This document shows, piece after piece, positions 36,311-43,981 of a stretch of DNA of 64,000 nucleotides. Position numbers and translations under genes: made by a program. How positions within the stretch are numbered: position 1 is the stretch's first letter; each line of letters starts with the position of its first letter. Source of the stretch: CAWGCA01 sp963820955 (GTDB lineage Bacteria > Pseudomonadota > Gammaproteobacteria > Chromatiales > Chromatiaceae); NCBI GenBank assembly GCA_963820955.1, contig CAWGCA010000041.1, positions 124,001 through 188,000 on the forward strand. The letters run 5' to 3'. The notes under the pieces are model-generated. The model made no database searches. It worked only from the letters and a program-made list of their open reading frames with translations, and was not told the DNA's origin.

Positions 36311-36465
36311 TCATTCGGGCAATAAAAAAGGACTGGCAATTTCTTGCAAGTCCTAGATTTTGTTGGCTCCCCATCGTGGACACATATCGAACCATCTGTA
36401 TAACACCGTCCCCTGAGGTCAAGGCAGTCTTTCATGGCGTAAGAAGGTTCTCTGGCCCCTAATTC
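36311..36465 (-). repeat. Displaced tRNA-Asn 3' end and terminator, plus ~100-bp repeat copy C
   Basis: Bases 36311-36372 copy the sequence after tRNA-Asn (41692-41753) almost exactly: CATTCGGGCAA, A-run, hairpin GGACTGGCAA/TTGCAAGTCC, and TTGGCTCCCC (the complement of the tRNA 3' end GGGGAGCCA). The tRNA body is absent; instead the repeat GGCTCCCCATCGTGGACACA begins. Copy C of the ~100-bp family is the most diverged. Confidence 0.75.
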
Positions 36466-36478
36466 TGTCGTATGAAGC

Positions 36479-36865
36479 TCATCCCTGTACCAAATCATCC
36501 ATATCAATATTCAGCGAAGCGGCCAGTCGCTTGATTAATACTACTGATCCAGACTTTTTACCCGCCTCTATCTGTGAAATGTAAGACTTGGTGGATTCCA
36601 CCTGTTCGGCCAATGCTTCTTGGGTTAGGCCACGATATTCTCGCCAGACCTTGAGTGGGTGTTCCTTACCATCAATCAGACGGCGTGCGATTTCCGACGG
36701 GATCACCTCATCCTCACCACGATCCAGCTCTGCCTTGGCGGCATCCGCAGCAGCAATATCCTCTGCATCCTCCGCTAGCTCAAGCAACCGTTGGTAATCT
36801 TTGAATGGCACAACCGCATATTCCGGCTTTCCGTCTTTTTCAATAATCTGGATTTGTGAGTTCAT
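36479..36865 (-). CDS. Antitoxin with PHD-like N-terminus and XRE helix-turn-helix
   Basis: 128 residues. The N-terminus (MNSQIQIIEKDGKPEYAVVP, FKDYQRLLELAEDAED) resembles the Phd/YefM type. The C-terminal part is a lambda-repressor-like HTH (YRGLTQEALAEQVESTKSYI, SQIEAGKKSGS). It pairs with the RelE-like toxin just upstream in the same operon; the start overlaps the toxin stop as ATGA. The toxin-first order matches HigBA-type modules. Confidence 0.88.
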   Translation of the reverse strand: MNSQIQIIEKDGKPEYAVVPFKDYQRLLELAEDAEDIAAADAAKAELDRGEDEVIPSEIARRLIDGKEHPLKVWREYRGLTQEALAEQVESTKSYISQIEAGKKSGSVVLIKRLAASLNIDMDDLVQG

Positions 36866-37119
36866 TTATAAATATCTCCGCGAGGTCCAGCATTCACCAC
36901 CAGCAGTACCAGTTGATTTTCCTGCAGGTCGCAGATCGCGCGATAGCCGCCCACCCGCAGTCGCCAATAAGGTGAACTAGAAAGGCGTTTCCAGTCGCCC
37001 TGGTAGGCTTTTGGATCCTCAGCAATCAGTTCAAGTGTATCTGTCATCTTTGACCTGATGCCTTTAGGCATCTTTGCCATTGCCTTAATCGCGGTTTTTT
37101 TGTAGACCACTTGATACAT
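36862..37119 (-). CDS. RelE/ParE-family toxin (HigB-like)
   Basis: 85 residues with the RelE fold: MYQVVYKKTAIKAMAKMPKG, then the basic core DWKRLSSSPYWRLRVGGYRA and the C-terminal strand LVLLVVNAGPRGDIYK. The RLRVGGYRAIC block carries the conserved arginines of mRNA interferases of this class. First gene of a two-gene toxin-antitoxin operon, with an inverted repeat immediately upstream. Confidence 0.88.
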   Translation of the reverse strand: MYQVVYKKTAIKAMAKMPKGIRSKMTDTLELIAEDPKAYQGDWKRLSSSPYWRLRVGGYRAICDLQENQLVLLVVNAGPRGDIYK

Positions 37120-37126
37120 AGAAAAA

Positions 37127-37143
37127 GTTTACTAAAAGTAAAC
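37127..37143. promoter_or_regulatory. Operator-like inverted repeat before the RelE toxin
   Basis: GTTTACTAAAAGTAAAC: 6-bp arms and 5-bp spacer, seven bases upstream of the toxin start. A further GTTTAC half-site lies at about 37159. Probably bound by the HTH antitoxin. Confidence 0.6.
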
Positions 37144-37252
37144 ATATAGTCAAGGATCATGTTTACATTTGAAAACGGCAATTATATTTCGGCAGGATTA
37201 TTAATGCGGAATAAAAGGCACAAAAAAAATAGTTTTCTCAAATCTCAGGCAT

Positions 37253-37395
37253 AAAAAAAAGCACTTAGAAATTAACCTAAGTGCTTGATTTATTAAGGCT
37301 CCCCATCGTGGACACATATCGAACTCTTTGTATCGCACCGACCCCCGAAATCAGGGCTGTTTTTCAGAGTATCAGGGAGTTCGGTTTAGTCGCTT
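37253..37395 (-). repeat. Terminator-like hairpin plus ~100-bp repeat, copy D
   Basis: Read leftward: AAGGAGCC-type end, hairpin GCACTTAG/CTAAGTGC (37261-37284), T8. The repeat at 37297 begins GGCTCCCCATCGTGGACACA and is nearly identical to copy A over the middle 60 bases. It runs into TCGCTTAGGTTGATTGATT, the junction that IS701 copy 1 interrupts elsewhere. Confidence 0.75.
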
Positions 37396-37597
37396 AGGTT
37401 GATTGATTTAGAACAGTCGATCGCTGGTCCCACGTCCGTGAACGGAACGCGCTAACCCCAATGTCGAGCTGAGAGAGAAGAATGGTTTTCATATCTGTCC
37501 ACCTAACTGCAGGCGACGGCAGTAAACGATGCCATACCGGCAACGATTGCAGAAAAGATCAAAATTTCAGAGGATATGAGTTTTCGGGACACGCAGA
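37396..37597 (+). repeat. Second copy of the IS3 orfB 5' segment
   Basis: About 200 bases nearly identical to 32280-32480 (GGTTGATTGATTTAGAACAG ... ATGAGTTTTCGGGACACGCA). The match stops abruptly at about 37597, where the nuclease gene fragment begins. No transposase frame survives. Confidence 0.85.
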
Positions 37598-37826
37598 TCG
37601 GTTTGTTACTTGAGAGAGGGCCAAGGTTCTGCGTTGATCTTGTGCCAAATGGTTGCTTGCGTTCCGGTGCATCAATCCCACCAAAACGGACACGGTGCTG
37701 CACCTTATCCTCGTCCAGGATCACCACGCTATCCTCGTCCACAATCCGGACGACCTTGCCTTCCATCGTTCTGGCAGAGCTGACAATATTGAACAGCAAT
37801 AAGACGACAATCAGTACAGATTTCAT
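37503..37826 (-). pseudogene. Thermonuclease (SNase) family, truncated after ~75 residues
   Basis: Signal peptide (VLIVVLLLFNIVSSA), then the start of an SNase/OB fold: GKVVRIVDEDSVVILDEDKV, HRVRFGGIDAPERKQPFGTR. The metal-site aspartate of the GIDAPE motif and the first catalytic arginine (HRVRF) are present, but the fold is cut at about 37597 by the IS3-derived repeat, and the frame then reads repeat sequence to 37503. The second half with the later catalytic residues is lost. Confidence 0.82.
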
Positions 37827-38137
37827 GTTGGATTTCTACCTCGGTTCAAGAAACTCAAACCAAATCGAGTAAACATGAGAATAGCTCTATTGGCCTTGCA
37901 CCCGGAGACCCTTCAAAGGCAAACGTAGGCAACCAAAAGGCTGATGTCAGAATTTTTTACAGGCTGCATCCGTAGATTGCCCGCCAAAATGTAAAACACA
38001 CTGATTTAACTGCGATTTCTCTTATAGGCTTACATTATGCATGGTTTTCTTTCAGGTATGTGCCGGCCTAACCGTTGGTGATGAACCGCGGATCGACCGG
38101 CTCCCTTGTTAAACTCGTCAGGTCGGGAGACACGAGC
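37827..38137. other. Intergenic region before the PEP-CTERM toroid gene
   Basis: 311 bases. The 37945-38045 part is A/T-rich. I looked for a c-di-GMP riboswitch because of GGCAAACGTAGGC and GCCGGCCTAACC, but the required GACGCAAAGCC core is absent. A GGGAGAC ribosome site ends it. Confidence 0.35.
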
Positions 38138-39428
38138 ATGAAAATAAAAACTATATCTGCAAAAAGGTGCCTCGCCATTGCACTAACTGCTGCCGCAATG
38201 ACGGTGCCGGTGGCTGCCATGGCTGCCACCGAGGCCGAGAAGCGCTCGGCGATCGACAGCGGACTGGCCTGGCTCGCTACTCAGCAGCAGGGCAACGGCA
38301 GCTGGTTCTACAGCGGCGGAGTGGAGGATGCAGCCACCACCGGCTCCGCTCTGCTTGCCTTCCTTGAGGAGAAGGATAATTGGGCTGTCGACTATTCATC
38401 TAACGTCACGGCCGGTATCAACTACCTTCTCAATCAGGCAACGACATACAACATCAGTGTTCAACCGGCCGGTAATCCCGATTCGGACGGTAACGGCGTC
38501 GGTGTGAAATTCGTGCCGGGTGGCAACAACAATCGGGACACCTATGTCACCGGGTTGGCGCTGCCCGCAATCGCTAAGGTCGCCGCGGCGACACCGAATG
38601 CACTCGTCACCACTGGTGCGCTAGCGGGCTGGACTTACAAAGACGTCGTTCAGAACACGGTGGACTACTTCGCCTACGGTCAAAGCGATGCGAATACCGG
38701 AGTTCACAGAGGGGGGTGGCGCTACTATGCCAATAACGGGACATCGGACAACTCCACGGCGCAGTGGCCGCCGATTTCCATGCTTTACGCCCAGGCAGTT
38801 CCCGGTGTCACGGTGCCGAGCTTCGTCAAGTCCGAGCTGACAAACTACATCGACTATATCCAAAACAGTACGAGCGGCGGTTCTGGGTACGACTCTCCGA
38901 CCTATCTGGTCAACGAGGCGAAGACCGGAGGGTTATTGGCCGAGATGGCCTTTGCCGGGTATAACGGCACCTCCAGCGGTGCCGGCGATCTCAGCGACAG
39001 GGCGGGTGCACTTACCTATCTCAATAACAACTGGACAAACTTCGCCAGTAGCATGGAACGGAAACTTCGCTCATCCTTATGCCATGTGGTCCATCTACAA
39101 GGGTCTCGAGCTGCAGATTGGCCTAAGCGATACGACTGCGATTACCAACCTGCTGACTGACTGCGGTGCAGCCCGCGGAGGGCAGGACGCTGGTGACAAC
39201 TGCAACTGGTGGGAGGACTACAGCGAGTGGCTGGTTCAGAATCAGAACGCAAACGGTTCCTGGGCAGGCTATTCAAGTTGGCCTTCCGCTCTGAGCACCC
39301 CGTGGTTCATCAATATCCTGGCCGCGACCGAAATCCCGGATGGAGAGGCTCCGGAGCCAGGCACCCTGGCGCTTTATGGCGATCGGTTTGTTTGGGGCGG
39401 GGCAGCCCGGAGGCGCCGGCGAAAATAA
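38138..39428 (+). pseudogene. PEP-CTERM prenyltransferase/squalene-oxidase-like toroid protein, frameshifted
   Basis: Exported protein. Signal (CLAIALTAAAMTVPVAAMAA), then alpha-toroid repeats (SGLAWLATQQQGNGSWFYSG, GGWRYYANNGTSDNSTAQWP, EWLVQNQNANGSWAGYSSWP). The frame breaks near 39052 by one extra base: upstream it ends at 39160; the rest (NGNFAHPYAMWSIYKGLELQ) is in the next frame to 39428. In the C-terminal PEP-CTERM, PEPGTLAL is in one frame, the hydrophobic part (MAIGLFGAG) in another and ARRRRRK back in the first. Either a decaying gene or assembly errors. I start at ATG 38138. Confidence 0.82.
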
Positions 39429-39451
39429 CCTGACCAGCACTCGAGATAACG

Positions 39452-39483
39452 AAAAAAGGGGCATTCATCTCGCCCCTTTTTTT
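39452..39483. terminator. Rho-independent terminator after the toroid gene
   Basis: Stem GGGGC / GCCCC flanked by A6 and T7, so it can act in both directions. Confidence 0.85.
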
Positions 39484-39553
39484 GCACCCCAGACGAAGTC
39501 TGCTAAGTTGCTGTTTGACTCGTCAGAATCGATTTCTCTTGGTTGAGGTACTT

Positions 39554-41455
39554 ATGCTGCTTGCCCACGTTTTTGCTGCTGCCCGCGGTTTCGCACTGAT
39601 CGGATTGGCGGCTTGTCTGGTTTGTAATTACGCGCATGCGGTAGCGCTTGGTACAGGAGACCCAGCCCTTTCAACCGCATCTGTTCCAGAAGCGTCTGCG
39701 CCCAGTCCTGGGGTCATACCCAATCCGAGTGCGGAGATCAAGACAATTCAGGCCATCAATGCCCTTTATCGCGGCGTGTGGGATGAAGCGTTAGGGCTCG
39801 CTGCAACTGCCATCACCCGGGGCACCCAGGATATCGATGCGCTTGGTGCGTTCGCTGTTGCGGGGGTCATTCTCGGTGATCGGCCGGTCGTGGAGAAGGC
39901 GCTTCCGAAGTTGCTTGAGACTGAGTACCCTGCCCACTATTCGGTCATTGTGCAGGGCATCCTGGCGCTGCAGCGTGGAGACGCTGGAGCCGCGGAGGCA
40001 TATCTAGGCCGGGTGTTAGAAAAAAAACCGAACGAGCCATTGGCACTCTATTTCCGGGGCGAGACTGAGCATGTACGGGGGGATACAGCAACAGCCCTCA
40101 CTACCTTTCGCCAGGTCGCGGAAACAGCTCCCGAGTTTGCTCCCGCGCTTGCGGCCATCGCCCGCCTGCTGCCAGAGGATCAATCTAAGGAGTCCATCGC
40201 GTTGATGGAACGTGCTGTGGCGATACACCCGGCCAACGTCGCGTATCGCCGACACCTCGCCGACCTATACGCAAAGGCTGGGCGGCAGGAGGATGCCAAC
40301 CGTCTGTACACTGAGATCCTGAGGGCCATACCTGGTGTCAAGGATCAATACCTGACCACCGCCTGGCAACTTCAGCGCACCGGCAGACCCGGGGAAGCCC
40401 TCAAGCAAGTCGATAAGGCTGTTAAACACTGGGGGTGGACACCACTGGGCTCCCTTGTATCCGCCATGGCCAGCGTGGACTTAGGTGAAGAGAAGCAAGC
40501 CCGCAAGCACTTAACAGACTATCTGGCGGGTGCCGATGACAAGGCACAAGCCCACCTTGCCGCAGGTCTGTGCTTCCTCGCTCTTGGCGATGCCACGGGA
40601 GCGCGGGAGCAGTTCAACGAGTCGCTTTTGCTTCAACCCGACAATCCAAAGGCATTGGCCAACCTGGCAGTTGCGACTCAGATGGACCGTGATATGGGCG
40701 CCTCGAAAGAGACACTGCGCAAGGCCGAGCGAAGCAGTGAGGGCGCAGAAGTAACAGCGTTCGTCGGTATGAATCTCGAATTCGCCATGGGGGATTCACC
40801 TGCGTACAAACAACACTGGACGGCGATGGAATCACTGTTCCCCGGCGCCGAAAACCTTAAGTCACCGGTAGCGGGCATACCGGCGGATGTACGCGAACGC
40901 GTTGCTCTTCAACGCAATGTCATGCTGGTCATGTTTCTGAATCAGTGGCACACACAGACCGTCCGGTATGCGGACCTCACAATGCTAACTCTGCCCGGCG
41001 ATGCAATTAGCGGCTATCTGCGCGCCCTCGCTCTTGAACTGCAAGATAAACCAGAGGAAGCACGGGGCACCTTGGAGAAGTTGGTTGCCTCGGAGCCACG
41101 ATTCACCGGTGCACAACTGGCCCTTGGAAGAATGGCGGCGCGCCTGAACGATCCAGAGACAGCCTTGTCTGCGTATTCCAAAGCGGAAGAACTCGCACCG
41201 CGATCTATCCCTGCCAAGCTCGGAATAGCCAGCGCTCTGCTGGCCCTGAGACAAACTGAGGCGGCTACCAACGCCTTGATTGGAGCAGAAAACCAAGCCA
41301 ATAGCGGTCGGGAGCTGTTCCAAGTCGCCTTGGCCTACCGGCAAATGGGCAAGTTTAAAAAATTTCGCGCACTGACGGAAAGAGCACTGGCAAAGGGTGA
41401 TACAGGCATATGGCGTCAGCAAGCGGCGTCGTTTCTTGCGGCGACACAGGAATAA
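39554..41455 (+). CDS. Exported TPR-repeat protein
   Basis: 633 residues. Signal peptide (GFALIGLAACLVCNYAHA), then many 34-residue TPR units (e.g. GDAGAAEAYLGRVLEKKPNE, RQEDANRLYTEILRAIPGVK, DPETALSAYSKAEELAPRSI). It resembles the TPR proteins that accompany PEP-CTERM/exosortase polysaccharide loci (PrsT-like), but none of that locus is here. I start at ATG 39554 after TTGAGGT; the longer frame from 39482 is unlikely. Likely a periplasmic scaffold. Confidence 0.85.
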   Translation: MLLAHVFAAARGFALIGLAACLVCNYAHAVALGTGDPALSTASVPEASAPSPGVIPNPSAEIKTIQAINALYRGVWDEALGLAATAITRGTQDIDALGAFAVAGVILGDRPVVEKALPKLLETEYPAHYSVIVQGILALQRGDAGAAEAYLGRVLEKKPNEPLALYFRGETEHVRGDTATALTTFRQVAETAPEFAPALAAIARLLPEDQSKESIALMERAVAIHPANVAYRRHLADLYAKAGRQEDANRLYTEILRAIPGVKDQYLTTAWQLQRTGRPGEALKQVDKAVKHWGWTPLGSLVSAMASVDLGEEKQARKHLTDYLAGADDKAQAHLAAGLCFLALGDATGAREQFNESLLLQPDNPKALANLAVATQMDRDMGASKETLRKAERSSEGAEVTAFVGMNLEFAMGDSPAYKQHWTAMESLFPGAENLKSPVAGIPADVRERVALQRNVMLVMFLNQWHTQTVRYADLTMLTLPGDAISGYLRALALELQDKPEEARGTLEKLVASEPRFTGAQLALGRMAARLNDPETALSAYSKAEELAPRSIPAKLGIASALLALRQTEAATNALIGAENQANSGRELFQVALAYRQMGKFKKFRALTERALAKGDTGIWRQQAASFLAATQE

Positions 41456-41488
41456 ATCTAACGAGCTAAAATGCTGTTCTTCGCGGAA

Positions 41489-41605
41489 TTACTGAACCGA
41501 ATCGGCAGCCGTCGATCGCCCAAATCTGGTGATCTGGCCGTAGACATAGTGGATGAGGTCGATGGTGTCCTGGTCGTAGTCCTGGGAGGGGGATAGATTG
41601 CTCAT
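41489..41605 (-). CDS. Possible small protein or gene tail (38 residues)
   Basis: MSNLSPSQDYDQDTIDLIHY... is more protein-like than its surroundings, but it is short, has no clear ribosome site and no family I know. Could be the tail of a lost gene. The rest of 41456-41700 holds nothing recognised apart from the ATCGATATATCG-like palindromic stretch near 41605. Confidence 0.25.
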   Translation of the reverse strand: MSNLSPSQDYDQDTIDLIHYVYGQITRFGRSTAADSVQ

Positions 41606-41701
41606 CGATATATCGTATCGATATTGCCTAACCGATAGGCTTATATGAGGAATCGACGGTAGCGAAATAAAAACGCCACAAAGTAAAGCTATCATTCGGG
41701 C

Positions 41702-41734
41702 AAAAAAAAAGGACTGGCAATTTCTTGCAAGTCC
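41702..41734 (-). terminator. Terminator of tRNA-Asn
   Basis: Downstream of the leftward tRNA: hairpin GGACTTGCAA / TTGCCAGTCC with a GAAA loop, then T9. Almost identical to 36324-36353. Confidence 0.9.
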
Positions 41735-41744
41735 TTGATTTAAT

Positions 41745-41820
41745 TGGCTCCCCGGGACGGGCTCGAACCGCCGACCTAGTGGTTAACAGCCACCCGCTCT
41801 ACCGACTGAGCTACCGAGGA
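41745..41820 (-). tRNA. tRNA-Asn (anticodon GTT)
   Basis: 76 bases including an encoded CCA. Acceptor TCCTCGG pairs with CCGGGGA; D-arm GCTCAGTCGGTAGAGC; anticodon loop CTGTTAA gives GTT; T-arm GGTTCGAGCCC. The sequence is as expected for bacterial tRNA-Asn. Its 3' end and trailer are duplicated at 36311. Confidence 0.97.
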
Positions 41821-41892
41821 ATAGGTCGAGCCGCGTATAGTAATCACCTCTCCGTTTGTGGTCAATAGCTTGCCCTAAAATACTCCCTGCCG

Positions 41893-42456
41893 TTAACCGC
41901 ACTGCAACGGGCTCCCATCCGGGCGGGTAGTCGACAGGCGCGGCCGTCCGGAGTTCGAGACAATAAGAGCCTTGGGATCGACCGTCGCGGTGAGATCGCA
42001 AATTGTGATGGTTGCCGTGGATCCGGGTGACATGCCGCTCGGTTGGTAGATCAGGCGTTTTCTTCCGACTGAGGTGAGAATCCGCACTCTGTGACGGTTG
42101 GGTTGCTGGAATCGCAAAACAGTCTCCGATCCATCCGGCGATCGGTTCCGATTGTCGTCGACGAACAGGATGAATCCCTGTTGCCATTCGAAGCTGTTCA
42201 GGCAGCTCTGGCCGTCCGTGCTGGGGCAGAGCACCACAGGTACCCCGCGTTTGACTGCCTCGCTTCGGGCTAAATGCAGGTGGAGGGCCATGCTGTTTAC
42301 TGCCGTTGTTGTGCTGCTGCTGGCGCTCAGGGTGAGAGCGCTGGGGATGCCAATGGCAAGCAGTATGCAGACTGTGGCGAGGGTGCTGATCAGTTCAACC
42401 AGGGTAAGCGCGGTTTGACACCAGGACGGGGACGCGCTGGTCGATCGTATGCTCAT
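41893..42456 (-). CDS. GspH/FimT-type pseudopilin
   Basis: 187 residues. Type IV pilin-like N-terminus: a polar leader (MSIRSTSASPSWCQTA), then LTLVELISTLATVCILLAIG with the conserved Glu5, then a GspH-type globular part (HLARSEAVKRGVPVVLCPST, GWQ-like EWQQGFILFVDDNRN). The residue before the cleavage site is Ala, where prepilin peptidase prefers Gly, so processing may be slow. Minor pseudopilin for type IV pilus or type II secretion; no other pilus genes are adjacent. Ribosome site AAAGGAGTG. Confidence 0.88.
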   Translation of the reverse strand: MSIRSTSASPSWCQTALTLVELISTLATVCILLAIGIPSALTLSASSSTTTAVNSMALHLHLARSEAVKRGVPVVLCPSTDGQSCLNSFEWQQGFILFVDDNRNRSPDGSETVLRFQQPNRHRVRILTSVGRKRLIYQPSGMSPGSTATITICDLTATVDPKALIVSNSGRPRLSTTRPDGSPLQCG

Positions 42457-42577
42457 AGTCGCACTCCTTTGCGATTATTTTCATCCACACAGTCCTTGTG
42501 TGGATGTTCGTTCTGATCTTCCTCGCCGCGTCAGAAATGAGTCGCTGATTCAAGGGTGCGGCATTGGAATGATTGAC

Positions 42578-43765
42578 CTATCCTGCAAGCACCTTTTCCA
42601 GACGATCGAGGGCATTCTGCAGGTTTTCCATGCTGGTGGCGATTGACAGGCGAACATGCCCGGACAGGCCGAAGGCGGTACCCGGTACCAGCGCCACTCC
42701 CGCCTGTTCGATCAGGTATTCCGCCAGTTCCAGGTCGTTGTTGACGCCGTCGATATGCTTGAGCGCCTCCTTGACATTTGGGAAGCAGTAAAAGGTCCCG
42801 TCGGTGGGCAGACAATTGACGCCCGGTATGTTGTTCAACCGCTCCACCACGTAGTCGTGGCGCTGCTTGAAGGCGGTCAGCATCTCCTGGATACACTCCT
42901 GGGGCCCTTCCAGCGCCGCCTGGGCTGCCACCTGCGAGATCGAGGTAGGGTTGGAAGTGCTCTGGGACTGAATTTTCTTCATCGCCTTGATGATTTCCGT
43001 CGGCCCTCCCGCATAACCGATGCGCCAGCCGGTCATGGAGTAGGCCTTGGAGACGCCGTTCAGAACCAGACAGCGATCCTCCAGTTCCGGGCAGGCGTTC
43101 AGGATGTTGACGAAGGGTTCGTTACCCCAGCGGATGTGCTCGTACATGTCATCGGTGGCAACCGTGACCCGGGGGTATTCCAGCAGCACCTTACCCAATG
43201 CCTGCAGTTCCTCCCGACTGTAGGCCATGCCGGTGGGATTCGACGGGCTGTTGATCACCAGCAGCCGGGTCTTGTCGGTGATCGCTGCCTGCAACTGACT
43301 CGGCGTGATTTTGAACTGCTGGTCGGCTCCGGCATGGGCAAATACGGGGATGCCGCCCGCCAGGATGGTCATATCGGGATAGGAGACCCAGTAGGGAACG
43401 GGGATAATCACCTCGTCACCGGGATCCAGGATAGCCTGTGCCAGATTGTAGAAGCTCTGCTTTCCGCCGCAGGAGACCAGAATCTGGTCTGGCCGGTAGA
43501 CAAAACCGTTATCCCGTTTGAACTTGTCTATGACAGCCTGCTTCAGGCTGGGGGTACCGTCCACCGCGGTGTATTTTGTGAAGCCGTCGTGGATTGCCTG
43601 GATGGCCGCAGTCTTGATGTGGTCCGGCGTGTCGAAGTCCGGCTCACCGGCACCCAGGCCGATGACGTCTTTGCCGGCGGCGCGCATTTCGGCGGCGCGG
43701 GCCGTTATAGCCAGGGTAGGAGAGGGTTTGACAGCCTGTACGCGGGCGGAAAGCTTTTTACTCAT
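42578..43765 (-). CDS. Pyridoxal-phosphate aspartate aminotransferase (class I, AspC/AspB type)
   Basis: Cytoplasmic transaminase, 395 residues, interconverting aspartate/oxaloacetate with glutamate/2-oxoglutarate. Marks: IGLGAGEPDFDTP, YTAVDGTPSLKQAV, SPSNPTGMAYS (Asn), ATDDMYEHIRWG, PLP lysine in LNGVSKAYSMTGWRIGY (about Lys240) and HVRLSIATS (Arg). I start at ATG 43765 (MSKKLSARVQ) as in the family, although the frame is open far upstream across the uvrB region. Divergent from uvrB. Confidence 0.94.
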   Translation of the reverse strand: MSKKLSARVQAVKPSPTLAITARAAEMRAAGKDVIGLGAGEPDFDTPDHIKTAAIQAIHDGFTKYTAVDGTPSLKQAVIDKFKRDNGFVYRPDQILVSCGGKQSFYNLAQAILDPGDEVIIPVPYWVSYPDMTILAGGIPVFAHAGADQQFKITPSQLQAAITDKTRLLVINSPSNPTGMAYSREELQALGKVLLEYPRVTVATDDMYEHIRWGNEPFVNILNACPELEDRCLVLNGVSKAYSMTGWRIGYAGGPTEIIKAMKKIQSQSTSNPTSISQVAAQAALEGPQECIQEMLTAFKQRHDYVVERLNNIPGVNCLPTDGTFYCFPNVKEALKHIDGVNNDLELAEYLIEQAGVALVPGTAFGLSGHVRLSIATSMENLQNALDRLEKVLAG

Positions 43766-43981
43766 TGACTCTGACTCGGTTTTCTCTGTTAAGCCTAAAT
43801 CTGGCGATGAAACAGACCTCGCGTGGTTCGATATCAGGGTAGCGACCTGGATTAGACTCGGGTCTACCTGACAGCGGCGCTCAGTCCTGTGTGGCATACC
43901 TGATTCAGTCTGCAGGGCAGTTTCTGTCGGCAGGTTGCAGGTGCCATAATAGCCAATCCGTGGTGTCAGCAGAATCCCTAA

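Noticed and set aside
28432..37395. Repeats as a CRISPR array or integron attC sites
   Set aside because: Copies are kilobases apart with no regular spacers, and lack the GTTAGGC-type attC boxes.
37911..38060. Possible c-di-GMP riboswitch before the PEP-CTERM toroid gene
   Set aside because: GGCAAAC and GGCCTAA-like pieces occur, but the GACGCAAAGCC core and tetraloop receptor are missing.
43766..43981. LexA box upstream of uvrB
   Set aside because: No CTGT-N8-ACAG sequence is present in the intergenic region.
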